From JBEKZQ01 sp049509675 (GTDB taxonomy: Bacteria; Planctomycetota; Planctomycetia; Pirellulales; Thermoguttaceae), in contig JBEKZQ010000015.1 of the NCBI GenBank assembly GCA_049509675.1, positions 1-25,984 on the forward strand: a stretch of DNA of 25,984 bases. Reading direction: 5' to 3'. This document shows positions 8,801 to 15,181 of this stretch, one piece after another. The stretch's first letter is position 1. Every line of letters begins with the position of its first letter. The translations under genes were made by a program, and so were the position numbers. The notes under the pieces are model-generated. The model did not search any database, was not told the DNA's origin, and worked only from the letters and a program-made list of their open reading frames with translations.

Positions 8801-9179
8801 AATCGATCCCGACGGCAACACGATGACCGGCTTCCGCCTGTGGGACAGCGCCGGGAACTTTTTCGTCGGCAGTCCCGTGTTCCCTCCCGGCGGCGCGTTC
8901 ACCACCGACGACGCCACGCAGAAATTCTGGGGGTGTTTCAATCCGCCCAACTATTTGACCAGCGTGGTCGACCTGGGAGATATTGCCCCGGCCGGTTTGA
9001 CAAACGCCCAGTTCATGGCGGCCATGAACAATAGTAGCGGCGACTCGGTGTGGACGAAGGCCGGAGGGGGTTCGTTCGATTACAACTTCAACCCGACGCC
9101 CGAGCCCTCCACGCTCGCCCTCCTCGCCGTCGGCGGGTTGCTGTGTCTCGGGTGGGCGGCGCGTCGGCGGCGGGTTTGA
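5826..9179 (+). CDS. Large secreted autotransporter-type beta-repeat protein with dockerin and PEP-CTERM
   Basis: This 1117-residue protein has a signal peptide (1-24, ending LLAA) and an N-terminal beta-rich domain to about 235. An entry segment follows (WTGGDSSDNWG, then a TNNNDL turn). Autotransporter-associated strand repeats run to about 800, for example SGTLFLTGSNTYSGGTFVNEG near 378. Two long near-identical blocks (around 490-590 and 680-780) share FAGRLTG and LVDYTDGTHIGGG. Residues ~897-955 look like a dockerin-type calcium pair: GQVTSSDIINIL and GDFTHDGKVDSSDIIAML. The tail (1090-1117) is PEP-CTERM: PEPST, a hydrophobic helix, RRRR. There is no outer-membrane barrel, so it is not a classical autotransporter. 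It is probably a surface or extracellular adhesin or matrix protein. AAGGAG (5813-5818) sits seven bases before the ATG, one of the best ribosome sites in the window. Confidence 0.85.
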   Translation: MGSHTRQFLIALLAALACTPLLAATLPVTGTINGILNGAPILGTSSGTLNTLAGAGAFTATLGLPNQANNLWNWPCTGRLSCCTVVGPEVYNTTYPAVNLQTLAPNGFNYENQYWWTGVPGTINVGANVSISTGQQVTYALNWNETYGGPTDLTGVTNCAFRWTPIEGGMLETGTATVTRTGGQSFPLNWSAKYTWNGASLPADQTGTVTYDTQNYSVSTSGSNATGTMNLAYHGTVQLANDAATWTGGDSSDNWGKPNNFGGTTLPPGAALKFGPLSNGHATNNNDLTANTSFNGIAFLPGAPAYSLQGNAITLAGPVVNTSTNDQTIGLNMALASGGGAFDTGSNNVTVSGTISDPMPASPAALTKYGSGTLFLTGSNTYSGGTFVNEGTLQGDCNSLQGNIVANSNVVFNQIVNGSFTGSLSGGGTITKTGPGTLNTDSPPADPQGPLPEYIIQNGKWVFNPEYPNQPANRVHSFDLRSVAELDLSGDTLTTGSLVGTGGTVNIGGSTQFGSLTVNATDNSSMNFAGRLTGYGGLNLLGNSTLTLAGLVDYTDGTHIGGGTLNTSGNFSPGGTVTVDPGAGFTLQGTLPTSSIVNNGMVVFSQTANATFAGSLSGTGTVVMTNTGTLTMGLGAWLQNVGATLIVNHGIVILDGCFDQGGAAIGSLSALSVFDPAILQVSGNTLTTGLLQGGGTINLGGTGQLGNLTVNATNSMTFAGRLTGNGGLTLSGNSSLTLAGLVDYTDGTHIGGGSTLNTTGTFNPGGTVTVDAGAQFVASGPATVGGLAGSGTAQVSGTMSLTQQAAAWPGNTGAQQNIGMLIINAGGHVDVKNNLINVNYGNSQSSPYVALAGNVNSGAVTQTAAASNRTVGIYDTALNLDGTTPGGTTVRLGYACPGDTMLRGQVTSSDIINILSAGKYNIGPSNARWDQGDFTHDGKVDSSDIIAMLQAGTYNNGTYPSVATAGPALVIGGLPSAGRATIIYNAASGDVEIDPDGNTMTGFRLWDSAGNFFVGSPVFPPGGAFTTDDATQKFWGCFNPPNYLTSVVDLGDIAPAGLTNAQFMAAMNNSSGDSVWTKAGGGSFDYNFNPTPEPSTLALLAVGGLLCLGWAARRRRV
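7288..8153 (+). repeat. Two long intragenic direct repeats, ~290 bases each
   Basis: The segments ~7288-7586 and ~7867-8153 encode near-identical blocks, offset by 570-579 bases with small in-frame indels. The longest shared DNA runs from the GATTACACCGACGGCACGCA sequence (7482 and 8052) through the following glycine codons. This implies a recent segmental duplication inside the repeat protein and a substrate for recombination-driven length change. Confidence 0.85.
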
Positions 9180-9407
9180 TTCCGCCGACCCTACGCAGAA
9201 TGGTCGCCGTAACGCAAAGCAGCATAAGCAGATGCGTCGTTGCTCCGCCGTGCGCACTCTTGCAGCCGCTAAATCTTCTCTAAACTTTTCCGTCCGAAAT
9301 GTCGATGCTGTCTGCACAATCGTTCGTTTCGGAAAAGCTTGTCTTATCGGCAAGGCTTCCGTCCTGCGGCGCGAAGTCTTGCCTATCTATCGCCGTGGCG
9401 GAAAAAG

Positions 9408-10520
9408 ATGGTCAAACGATGCTGCCTCGTGACCTTCCTGGTTGCCGGAGTGTCCTTGGCCGTCCCGCTTTGGGCCCAATCGACCTGCCCGGTGTCGGCG
9501 GGCGACCCCAGTGCATCCACGTCGGACCTGACCGATGAGCATGGCGTTCCGCTGGCGCACAAAGAGGCAAGTTTGCCGCTGTGTACCTCGGACAATGCTC
9601 CCTGGTTCACGCGCTATGTCTGCCCCTCGGACGGGTGCGGCGGCGCATGTGCCGATTTGTGCAACCGTTGCGGCGCCTTCGGCTATGCCGACTACCTGAA
9701 CTGGTCGGCACGGCGAAAAAGTCTCGATTATGCCGCGGTCGTCGATCCCACGCAATTGGCCAATCCCAAGGGGTTCACGCCCTTGGCCACGGAATCGCTC
9801 GCTTTCAGCCGGACCGGCGGCGCCCGCCTGGGGATCGGCTACGCTTTCTCCAACGGCTGGGACGTTTCCTGGAATTACACCTATTTTCGCACGCACGGCG
9901 AGAATTCGATCGCCGCGACCCCCGGGGCACTTACCGGCGTGCTGGCCACCCAAAGCTTCTTCAACACCACGCCCATGGATTTCGTGGAAGCCGACGGCAG
10001 TCTACAACTGCAGATCCACGACGCCGAGGCCGGGTGGCACTCGTTGCTCAGCGATAGCGTGGGTTTCCGCGCCTTCGGCGGCTTTCGCTACGCGACGCTG
10101 GAGCAGGAGTTCAACAACTCCTACGGCTACACCTTGGGCGGTACGCCGGTCGATGGCACGATCAATCTCCACACGAACATGGATGCCGAGGGTATTCGCT
10201 TCGGCGCGGAACTTCAGTGGCATTCCACGCAGGGCTTCTACGTCTTCGGCCGGGGGGCCACGTCCCTGCTCGTTGCCACCTTCCACACGCAACAGCAGGA
10301 AAGCGACTCGTTGCACGGCAGCATCGTCGACGTGCCCGAAAGCGCTACGCAAGTCGTTCCCGTTCTGGAGGCGGCGGCCGGCCTGGGCTGGTGCCACGGC
10401 CCTTGGGAACTAAGCGCCGGCTACGAAATGAGCAACTGGTTCAACATGGTCGCCGTGAACCGGCCCTCGGAGAACCTGCTCATCGACGGCTTCTTCTTCC
10501 ACGCCGGCTGGTCGCATTAA
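9408..10520 (+). CDS. Lpg1974/BBP7-family outer-membrane beta-barrel protein
   Basis: This protein of about 370 residues has a signal peptide (MVKRCCLVTF to LWAQS). It then has a Cys-rich plug-like segment (C59, C72, C77, C81, C85, C88) and the family's first strand, GYADYLNWSARRKSLDYA (92-109). Alternating amphipathic strands follow (LGIGYAFSNGWDVSWNYTYF, FRAFGGFRYATLEQEF, GAELQWHSTQGFYVFGRG, WELSAGYEMSNWFNMV), with a C-terminal aromatic strand ending FFFHAGWSH. This is the Legionella Lpg1974-type pore-forming family expanded in planctomycetes. The frame is open back to 9339, but only the ATG at 9408 places a signal peptide at the N-terminus. The pore function is known for the family; the substrate is unknown. 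It follows the surface repeat protein on the same strand after 228 bases in which no gene is seen. Confidence 0.8.
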   Translation: MVKRCCLVTFLVAGVSLAVPLWAQSTCPVSAGDPSASTSDLTDEHGVPLAHKEASLPLCTSDNAPWFTRYVCPSDGCGGACADLCNRCGAFGYADYLNWSARRKSLDYAAVVDPTQLANPKGFTPLATESLAFSRTGGARLGIGYAFSNGWDVSWNYTYFRTHGENSIAATPGALTGVLATQSFFNTTPMDFVEADGSLQLQIHDAEAGWHSLLSDSVGFRAFGGFRYATLEQEFNNSYGYTLGGTPVDGTINLHTNMDAEGIRFGAELQWHSTQGFYVFGRGATSLLVATFHTQQQESDSLHGSIVDVPESATQVVPVLEAAAGLGWCHGPWELSAGYEMSNWFNMVAVNRPSENLLIDGFFFHAGWSH

Positions 10521-10541
10521 GGACCGGTGAAACAACAAGTT

Positions 10542-10585
10542 GGGGACTGTCCCAATTTTCGTTCGACGAAAATGGGACTGTCCCC
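10542..10585. repeat. GGGGACTGTCCC-bounded hairpin repeat, copy 1
   Basis: GGGGACTGTCCC (10542-10553) and GGGACTGTCCCC (10574-10585) flank an inner perfect stem, ATTTTCGT (10555-10562) and ACGAAAAT (10566-10573), with a TCG loop. It lies between two convergent genes and could end transcription in both directions. A second copy in the opposite orientation is at 23282-23326. Such palindromes are typical of REP-like elements mobilised by Y1/RAYT transposases; no such gene is in the window. Confidence 0.75.
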
Positions 10586-10644
10586 TTCGCGAGTGCGACA
10601 GTAATTCCTTCGCCGGTCGTTAGCCAGCGGCCGCACGGCAGAAG

Positions 10645-11412
10645 CTATTTCCGCGGCGCGGCCCACTCGACCGCGTTGCGCATCACCTTCCGCACGTTCT
10701 CGTCGAAGAAGATCGGATACGTCTCGTGGCCGGGCTGGAAGTAAAAGATCCGCCCCTTGCCGACCGTCCATACCAGCCCCTGGCGCGACTGCTCTGTCTT
10801 GCCGTTGGGCCAGGTATAGATCCCGTCGAGCACCAGCGACTCGGGCTCGGGCACTTCGAATACTTCCGTGTAGCGCTCGGTCTTGGGCAGCGTGAAGTCG
10901 GAAACGCCGCGGACGATCGGGTGCTGCTTGTCCTTGACGATCATCTTCACCTGGCTGCCGTCCTCCACGTAACCGCCCGTCCAACCGCAGTTCGTGCCCA
11001 GCAGTTTTTTCAGGGGCTTCGAGAAGTGCGAAGAGTGCAAGGCGATGAACCCCATGCCGTCTTCCTTGACGCGGCGGACGATTCGGGCCACGTTCTCGTC
11101 CTTGACCTGGCCGTGTCGCTGGTGTCCCCACCAGATCAAGACGTCGGTCTTATTAAGCGACTCCTCCGCAACGCCCTGGCCCGGATCGGAGAGCGTGGCG
11201 GTGACCACCTCCCAGCCCTGCAGCGGTTTCAGGCCGTCGGCCACGGCCCCGCGGCTGGCGTGCGGAGAAACGTTTTTCGGCGCGGTGCCTTCCGACCAGA
11301 CCACGACGCGGCGGCGCGACTGCGGCGCGGCCTGCGCGGTGCCCAGCAGCAACTGGCCGGCGGCGACCGCGCCCAAGGCCAGTATCGTACGGCGAGAGAA
11401 GTTGTCGTTCAC
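10645..11412 (-). CDS. Tat-exported ThuA-domain protein (trehalose-utilisation-like)
   Basis: This 255-residue protein has a twin-arginine signal (FSRRTILALGAVAAGQ, cleavage near AQA-AP). The ThuA glutamine-amidotransferase-like fold follows: VVVWSEG, a DVLIWWGHQRHG strand-loop (about 90-101), GFIALHSSHFSKPLKKLLG with the family histidine, and the C-terminal GHETYPIFFDENVRKVMRNA with VEWAA. ThuA-like proteins are abundant in planctomycetes, often beside sugar oxidoreductases. A role in carbohydrate or glycoside conversion in the periplasm is inferred, and the reaction is not known. The start is GTG at 11412, with AAGGAG (minus strand, 11425-11420) seven bases ahead. The Gfo/Idh/MocA gene lies upstream on the same strand, beyond a 100-base palindrome, so the two may form a functional pair. 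Confidence 0.88.
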   Translation of the reverse strand: MNDNFSRRTILALGAVAAGQLLLGTAQAAPQSRRRVVVWSEGTAPKNVSPHASRGAVADGLKPLQGWEVVTATLSDPGQGVAEESLNKTDVLIWWGHQRHGQVKDENVARIVRRVKEDGMGFIALHSSHFSKPLKKLLGTNCGWTGGYVEDGSQVKMIVKDKQHPIVRGVSDFTLPKTERYTEVFEVPEPESLVLDGIYTWPNGKTEQSRQGLVWTVGKGRIFYFQPGHETYPIFFDENVRKVMRNAVEWAAPRK

Positions 11413-11488
11413 AGGGTGCTCCTTTGCATGAAGGGAAAAACGGTAAGGCGGCTTAAGATCGGCAAATAAACAACTGTCGCAACCATAA

Positions 11489-11588
11489 GTAGGGTGGATC
11501 GAGCGCAGCGAGCCCCACCAACTTTTCTAGCCAAGCGGTGGGGCTCGCCGACCAACGCTGCGCGTCGGTGCCCGTCGCCCCACCCTAC
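11489..11588. repeat. 100-base nested palindromic element (MITE/REP-like)
   Basis: The ends are an inverted repeat, GTAGGGTGG (11489-11497) and CCACCCTAC (11580-11588). Inside, CGAGCCCCACC (11509-11519) pairs perfectly with GGTGGGGCTCG (11537-11547) around a 17-base loop. GCGCAGCG (11503-11510) has its complement CGCTGCGC at 11556-11563. It has no coding content and sits between the oxidoreductase and ThuA genes. It resembles small non-autonomous palindromic elements; flanking target duplications were not evident by eye. Confidence 0.7.
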
Positions 11589-11606
11589 CGCACTTTCTAC
11601 GGAAAC

Positions 11607-12893
11607 TCAATAGGCCCGATACTGGCCGGGAATCGCGATCGGGTAATTCCCCTGTTCGTCCGGCAGCGCCTTGGGCGGCGCGTCCCAGGCCAGCCGATCT
11701 GGGAATTCACTGGGCCCGCGGGCCACGGCCTCGTCCCAGCTCACTTCCTGGCCGGAGTAGTTCGCCATGCGGCCCAACACGGCCGTAAAGCTGCTGGTGG
11801 CCCCGTGCCAACCCTCGTTGTACTTGTCGTTCTTGCGGATCGCGGCCAGCAGATCGTAATGTTCCTGCTGGTAGGGGTTGCCGTACTTCAACTCGGGACC
11901 GCGCCCGCCGACGCCGGTGATCCCCTTGGTGCCGTGTACCTTTTCGCCGTCGCCGCCCCAGGTGTTGGGAATGTGGCGGCACTGGCTGTACATCTTCGTC
12001 CCGTCCTTGTAGGTGAACTCGACGAAGTGGTTGTCGAAGATCTGGCCCATCCCCTTCTTCGGATCGCGGTTTTTGTAGCGCAACATGCAGGAGCCCATGC
12101 CGTTGGCGCGGACGGGATGGTCGCCCTTGACCCAGTTGCCCACGTCCAGGTTGTGGACGTGCTGCTCGCAGATGTTGTCGCCCGAGAGCCACACGAAGTG
12201 GTACCAGTTGGTGACCTGGTACTGCATTTCGGTCATGCTGGGCGTGCGATCGCGGAACCAGATGCCGCCGCCGTTCCAGTAGACGCGGGAGAGCACGAAG
12301 TCGCCGACGCGGCCGTCCTGGATTTCCTGCACGCCGCCGATGTAGCCCGACTGGTGACGGCGCTGCAGGCCCACGCCGACTTTCAAGCCCTTCGCATCGG
12401 CCGCCTTGTTGGTCTCCAGCAGCGTGCGATACCCGGGGGCATCGGTGCAACAGGGCTTCTCCATGAAGACGTGCTTGCCGGCCTCGACCGCCGCCTTGTA
12501 ATGCGAGGGGCGGAATCCGGGCGGCTCGGCCAGGATCACCAGGTCCACGCCGCAGGCCAGCGCTTTCTCGTAGGCGTCCAGCCCGGCAAACACGCGATCC
12601 GGCGCAATCTTGGTCTTTTCGGCGAAGTTCTTGCGAAAGTGTCCCAGCGCGCCCTGGGCCCGGTCCTCGAAGGCGTCGGCCAAGGCAACCAATTCCACGT
12701 CCTCGGCCACGCTCAACATGTCGGAGGCGGCGCCCGTGCCGCGCCCGCCGCAGCCGATCAAGGCCAACTTCAGTCGTCCGCCGGCCGCTGCGTGTGCGGT
12801 GCGGGCAATGCTCAGGCTGCCCAGCGCCGCGCCGGCCCCCAGTGCAGCCGACCCCTTGAGGAAATCTCTACGCGACGAATCGTTCTTGCTCAT
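11607..12893 (-). CDS. Tat-exported Gfo/Idh/MocA-family oxidoreductase
   Basis: This 428-residue NAD(P)-dependent oxidoreductase homologue is exported by the Tat system. The N-terminus is MSKNDSSRRDFLKGSAALGA, a textbook twin-arginine signal ending near AHAAA. The Rossmann motif is LALIGCGGRGTG (43-54), and the family EKP motif is in VFMEKPCCT. The C-terminal half has the DNICEQHVHNLD histidine region and ends with a sugar-dehydrogenase-type LAAIRKNDKYNEG helix. Tat-exported Gfo/Idh/MocA proteins of this type are common in planctomycetes; the substrate is probably a sugar or sugar derivative and cannot be told from sequence. The frame is open to 12959, but ATG 12893 has AGGAG seven bases upstream and puts the Tat signal at the N-terminus. 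Confidence 0.92.
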   Translation of the reverse strand: MSKNDSSRRDFLKGSAALGAGAALGSLSIARTAHAAAGGRLKLALIGCGGRGTGAASDMLSVAEDVELVALADAFEDRAQGALGHFRKNFAEKTKIAPDRVFAGLDAYEKALACGVDLVILAEPPGFRPSHYKAAVEAGKHVFMEKPCCTDAPGYRTLLETNKAADAKGLKVGVGLQRRHQSGYIGGVQEIQDGRVGDFVLSRVYWNGGGIWFRDRTPSMTEMQYQVTNWYHFVWLSGDNICEQHVHNLDVGNWVKGDHPVRANGMGSCMLRYKNRDPKKGMGQIFDNHFVEFTYKDGTKMYSQCRHIPNTWGGDGEKVHGTKGITGVGGRGPELKYGNPYQQEHYDLLAAIRKNDKYNEGWHGATSSFTAVLGRMANYSGQEVSWDEAVARGPSEFPDRLAWDAPPKALPDEQGNYPIAIPGQYRAY

Positions 12894-13097
12894 CCTGGTA
12901 CTCCTGGAATGGTGGGAGGTGTGTCGCGCCGCTGTTCGCGCCGCGGGAGTGAATGCCATTATTGTAGCTTCGCCAGGGCGAGAACTGAAGCGGCTGCTCC
13001 GTTTCCAGGTGCAAGCTCAGTATTCTCCGGATGGCACGACTGCCGTTTGAATCGCTGCCCGCCCCGGCCCCAGCGTCAGCCGCAGCAAGATACAGCC

Positions 13098-13129
13098 AGG
13101 CAACGAGCCCGCAATCGGGCTCATGGCCT
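13098..13129. repeat. Compound palindrome (REP-like)
   Basis: GAGCCCG (13105-13111), CAAT loop, CGGGCTC (13116-13122). An outer AGGC/GCCT pair (13098-13101 and 13126-13129) is separated from the stem by a symmetric three-base internal loop. There is no T-tract. Confidence 0.5.
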
Positions 13130-13193
13130 GCCTTGTGGTCGGCATCGGCCGCGACTTTCGGCAAGCTACATTCCCCGTCGCGTAGCGACGAAG

Positions 13194-13297
13194 AAGCGGT
13201 CCGCGATGCCTGGGCGCATCCCGTTCTGTTGGACGGTCGCCTCTATCTTCGCTACCACGACAGCCTATGGTGTTACGCTGTCCGGCCGGGCTGGTAG
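13194..13297 (+). pseudogene. Possible remnant of a PQQ-type beta-propeller protein (C-terminal blade)
   Basis: The plus-strand frame ending at the TAG at 13295-13297 reads a short segment with AWAHPVLLDGRLYLRYHD and SLWCYAVRP. This matches the closing blade of PQQ-like propeller proteins, which often end in HPV-x(2)-GRLYLR-x(2)-D-x-L-x-CYDV. The preceding codons (from 13031) show no family resemblance and span two palindromes. The fragment is therefore probably what remains after deletion of the rest of the gene. The stretch is short, so chance resemblance is possible. Confidence 0.4.
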
Positions 13298-13390
13298 CAC
13301 GGTCCACAAACGTTGGACAGCGACAAGGTGCGATGGTAAAATGGGCGGCGCGGAGGTTCGTTTGCTCTCTTCGGAAAGGACAAACTGCTC

Positions 13391-15181
13391 ATGTCTCGCA
13401 AAGCCCTGTTGTTGGCTGTGTCCGCGGTTCTCTCGCCCGTCCTGGTGGTCTTTCTGGAGGTCCAAGCCGCGGGCGCCCCGCCGCAAAAGCCCGCGGCAGC
13501 GCCGCAGACGGCCGCCAAGCCGCTTGTCGGGGGTGAGCGGGCGATCCTCATGGCCTTGAAGCAGCCGACTTCGATCGACTGCCACGACATGCGCCTCCAG
13601 GATCTCGTCGATGCCCTCCAGCAGAAGCACGGCATCCCAATCGTCCTCGACAAGAAGGCGATGGAGGACGTGGGCATGGGTCCCGACATGCCCGTGAACA
13701 GAAGCATCGAGGGGATTTCTCTACGTTCCGCCTTGCGACTGCTGCTGCGCGAGTTGCGCCTGGCGTACACCATTCGGGACGAAGCGATATTGATCACCAC
13801 GGCGGAAACGGCCGAACAAGAACTCATCACGAAGTCGTACGACGTTTCCGACCTGCTGTCTCCCCGCGCCCAGGACTACCCGTATCGTGATGACGAACTG
13901 CCGCGTCCACCGCGCGGCAATGGCGACTGGGACGATCATTCCGGGAGGTCGGCGGCCCAGGGGCGCATGTACGCGCGAATACGCTATCCGGCGGGAGCCA
14001 GCAGCGCACAAGATCTGGCCGAATTGATCACTGCAAGCGTCATGCCGACAACCTGGGACACTGTCGGCGGACCGGGAAGCATCGCCGAATTCGACCGCTT
14101 GCTCGTCGTCACCCAGAACTTCGATGTCCACGTTGAAATCGAAGACCTGCTGGCGAGGCTGCGGGCCAGGCGGCGAGCGACGCCCACCGTGCTCGTCGAC
14201 TTTCAGTGGCTTTGGCTGACGGCGGGGCCATACCAGCAGTTGGTCGGCGACGCAGCCTCTGCCGACGGTCGCGTGCCCTCGGTGGTTGACGCGAAGGTCC
14301 TCGACGAACTCGCCCGCAAGTCACCCGGTTTCCGCGGTCGAATCATGTGCGTCAACGGCCAGTTGGTCCATCTCGCCTCCGGCGACCGGCGCTCGGTCAT
14401 CGTAAACGCGACTCCGACCGTTGAGATGAAAGCAGCAATATCCAATAACGGTGGCATGAGCGGCATGGGTGGCGGCCTAGGTGCTATGGGCGGCGGCATC
14501 GGCATGAGCGGCATCGGCATGAGCGGCATCAGTGGCGGGATGTTCTACGTTGCGGATGATCCGTTCGCGGCGAATGCCACGCCTTCCGCCAAACCGGCCG
14601 CCAAGTCAACCGCCGAAGATCCGTTTGCCGATGAGCCGGCGCCACCCGCGAAGCCGCAGCCGAAGAAGCCTGCTGCCGATCCGTTCGCTACCCCGCCGGC
14701 GGCCCCGCCTGCTCCCCCAGCGCCCGCTCCCGTTCCGGCTGCGCCTCCCGCGGTCAATGTCCCGACTGCGCCGGCCTCGATACCGGCGATCGCCGGCCAG
14801 ACCGCCTACTGGCCGACGATCAACGTGGTCAATGTGGGCGTTGTCGTCGAAGTGCGGCCGAGCGTTGCGCCGGGGACCAACACCGCAGTCCTGGACCTGC
14901 GCAGTTCGGTCACGCGTTGGGGAAAACCCGCGCCTCCGGCGCGGCTGGGCGCGGCCGGATCGGCCTCGTGCCCCGTGGATCGGCCGAACATTCCCGCGGC
15001 GCAGATGGCGATGACCGTCCGCGTGCCGCTGGGCAAGCCGGTCCTGTTGGGCGCCGTGACCTTCGCCCCAGCCGATGGCGCCGGCCTGGATAAGGCCACC
15101 GAGAATCCCGTCCAGTTCTGCCTCATCGCCACAACGAGGATCGTCGCCGACACCGCCCCAAAGCTGGTTAAGAAGCATTAG
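13391..15181 (+). CDS. Secretin-like STN-domain protein with Gly/Met-rich and DPFA-repeat linker
   Basis: This 596-residue exported protein has a hydrophobic N-terminal signal (1-27). Residues 60-155 resemble the secretin/TonB short N-terminal (STN/N0) domain: LQDLVDALQQKHGIPIVLD, then SLRSALRLLLRELRLAYTIR and ILITT. Residues ~196-260 look like a secretin N-type module (DLAELITASVMP, then EFDRLLVVTQN and EIEDLLARLRA). A strongly biased linker follows: Gly-Met repeats (~352-382), three DPFA motifs, and Pro/Ala-rich sequence to ~475. The last 115 residues are beta-rich (VGVVVEVRPSVAPGTN). The canonical secretin pore signature is not evident, so it is probably a periplasmic scaffold or pilotin-like relative, not a full secretin. 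GGAAAGGA lies upstream of the ATG at loose spacing. Its stop overlaps the stop of the convergent gene. Confidence 0.7.
   Translation: MSRKALLLAVSAVLSPVLVVFLEVQAAGAPPQKPAAAPQTAAKPLVGGERAILMALKQPTSIDCHDMRLQDLVDALQQKHGIPIVLDKKAMEDVGMGPDMPVNRSIEGISLRSALRLLLRELRLAYTIRDEAILITTAETAEQELITKSYDVSDLLSPRAQDYPYRDDELPRPPRGNGDWDDHSGRSAAQGRMYARIRYPAGASSAQDLAELITASVMPTTWDTVGGPGSIAEFDRLLVVTQNFDVHVEIEDLLARLRARRRATPTVLVDFQWLWLTAGPYQQLVGDAASADGRVPSVVDAKVLDELARKSPGFRGRIMCVNGQLVHLASGDRRSVIVNATPTVEMKAAISNNGGMSGMGGGLGAMGGGIGMSGIGMSGISGGMFYVADDPFAANATPSAKPAAKSTAEDPFADEPAPPAKPQPKKPAADPFATPPAAPPAPPAPAPVPAAPPAVNVPTAPASIPAIAGQTAYWPTINVVNVGVVVEVRPSVAPGTNTAVLDLRSSVTRWGKPAPPARLGAAGSASCPVDRPNIPAAQMAMTVRVPLGKPVLLGAVTFAPADGAGLDKATENPVQFCLIATTRIVADTAPKLVKKH

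Larger units (their letters stand above)
12894..13390. other. 497-base intergenic region with palindromes and a gene remnant
   Basis: This region lies between divergently transcribed genes (the 11607-12893 oxidoreductase and the 13391 gene). It contains a compound hairpin at 13098-13129 (GAGCCCG/CGGGCTC stem with CAAT loop, plus AGGC/GCCT outside a symmetric internal loop), a small CGTCGC-gta-GCGACG hairpin (13176-13190), and a probable beta-propeller fragment (13194-13297). No intact gene is seen. Confidence 0.5.

Noticed and set aside
5826..9179. Classical type V autotransporter
   Set aside because: No C-terminal barrel; the protein ends in a PEP-CTERM sorting signal.
7824..9353. 509-residue minus-strand frame opposite the beta-repeat protein
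   Set aside because: It is a shadow of a well-supported exported repeat protein with signal peptide, dockerin and PEP-CTERM.
11538..13559. 673-residue plus-strand open frame opposite the oxidoreductase gene
   Set aside because: The minus-strand gene is a clear Gfo/Idh/MocA protein with Tat signal; the plus frame reads as its shadow and runs through a palindrome and intergenic DNA.
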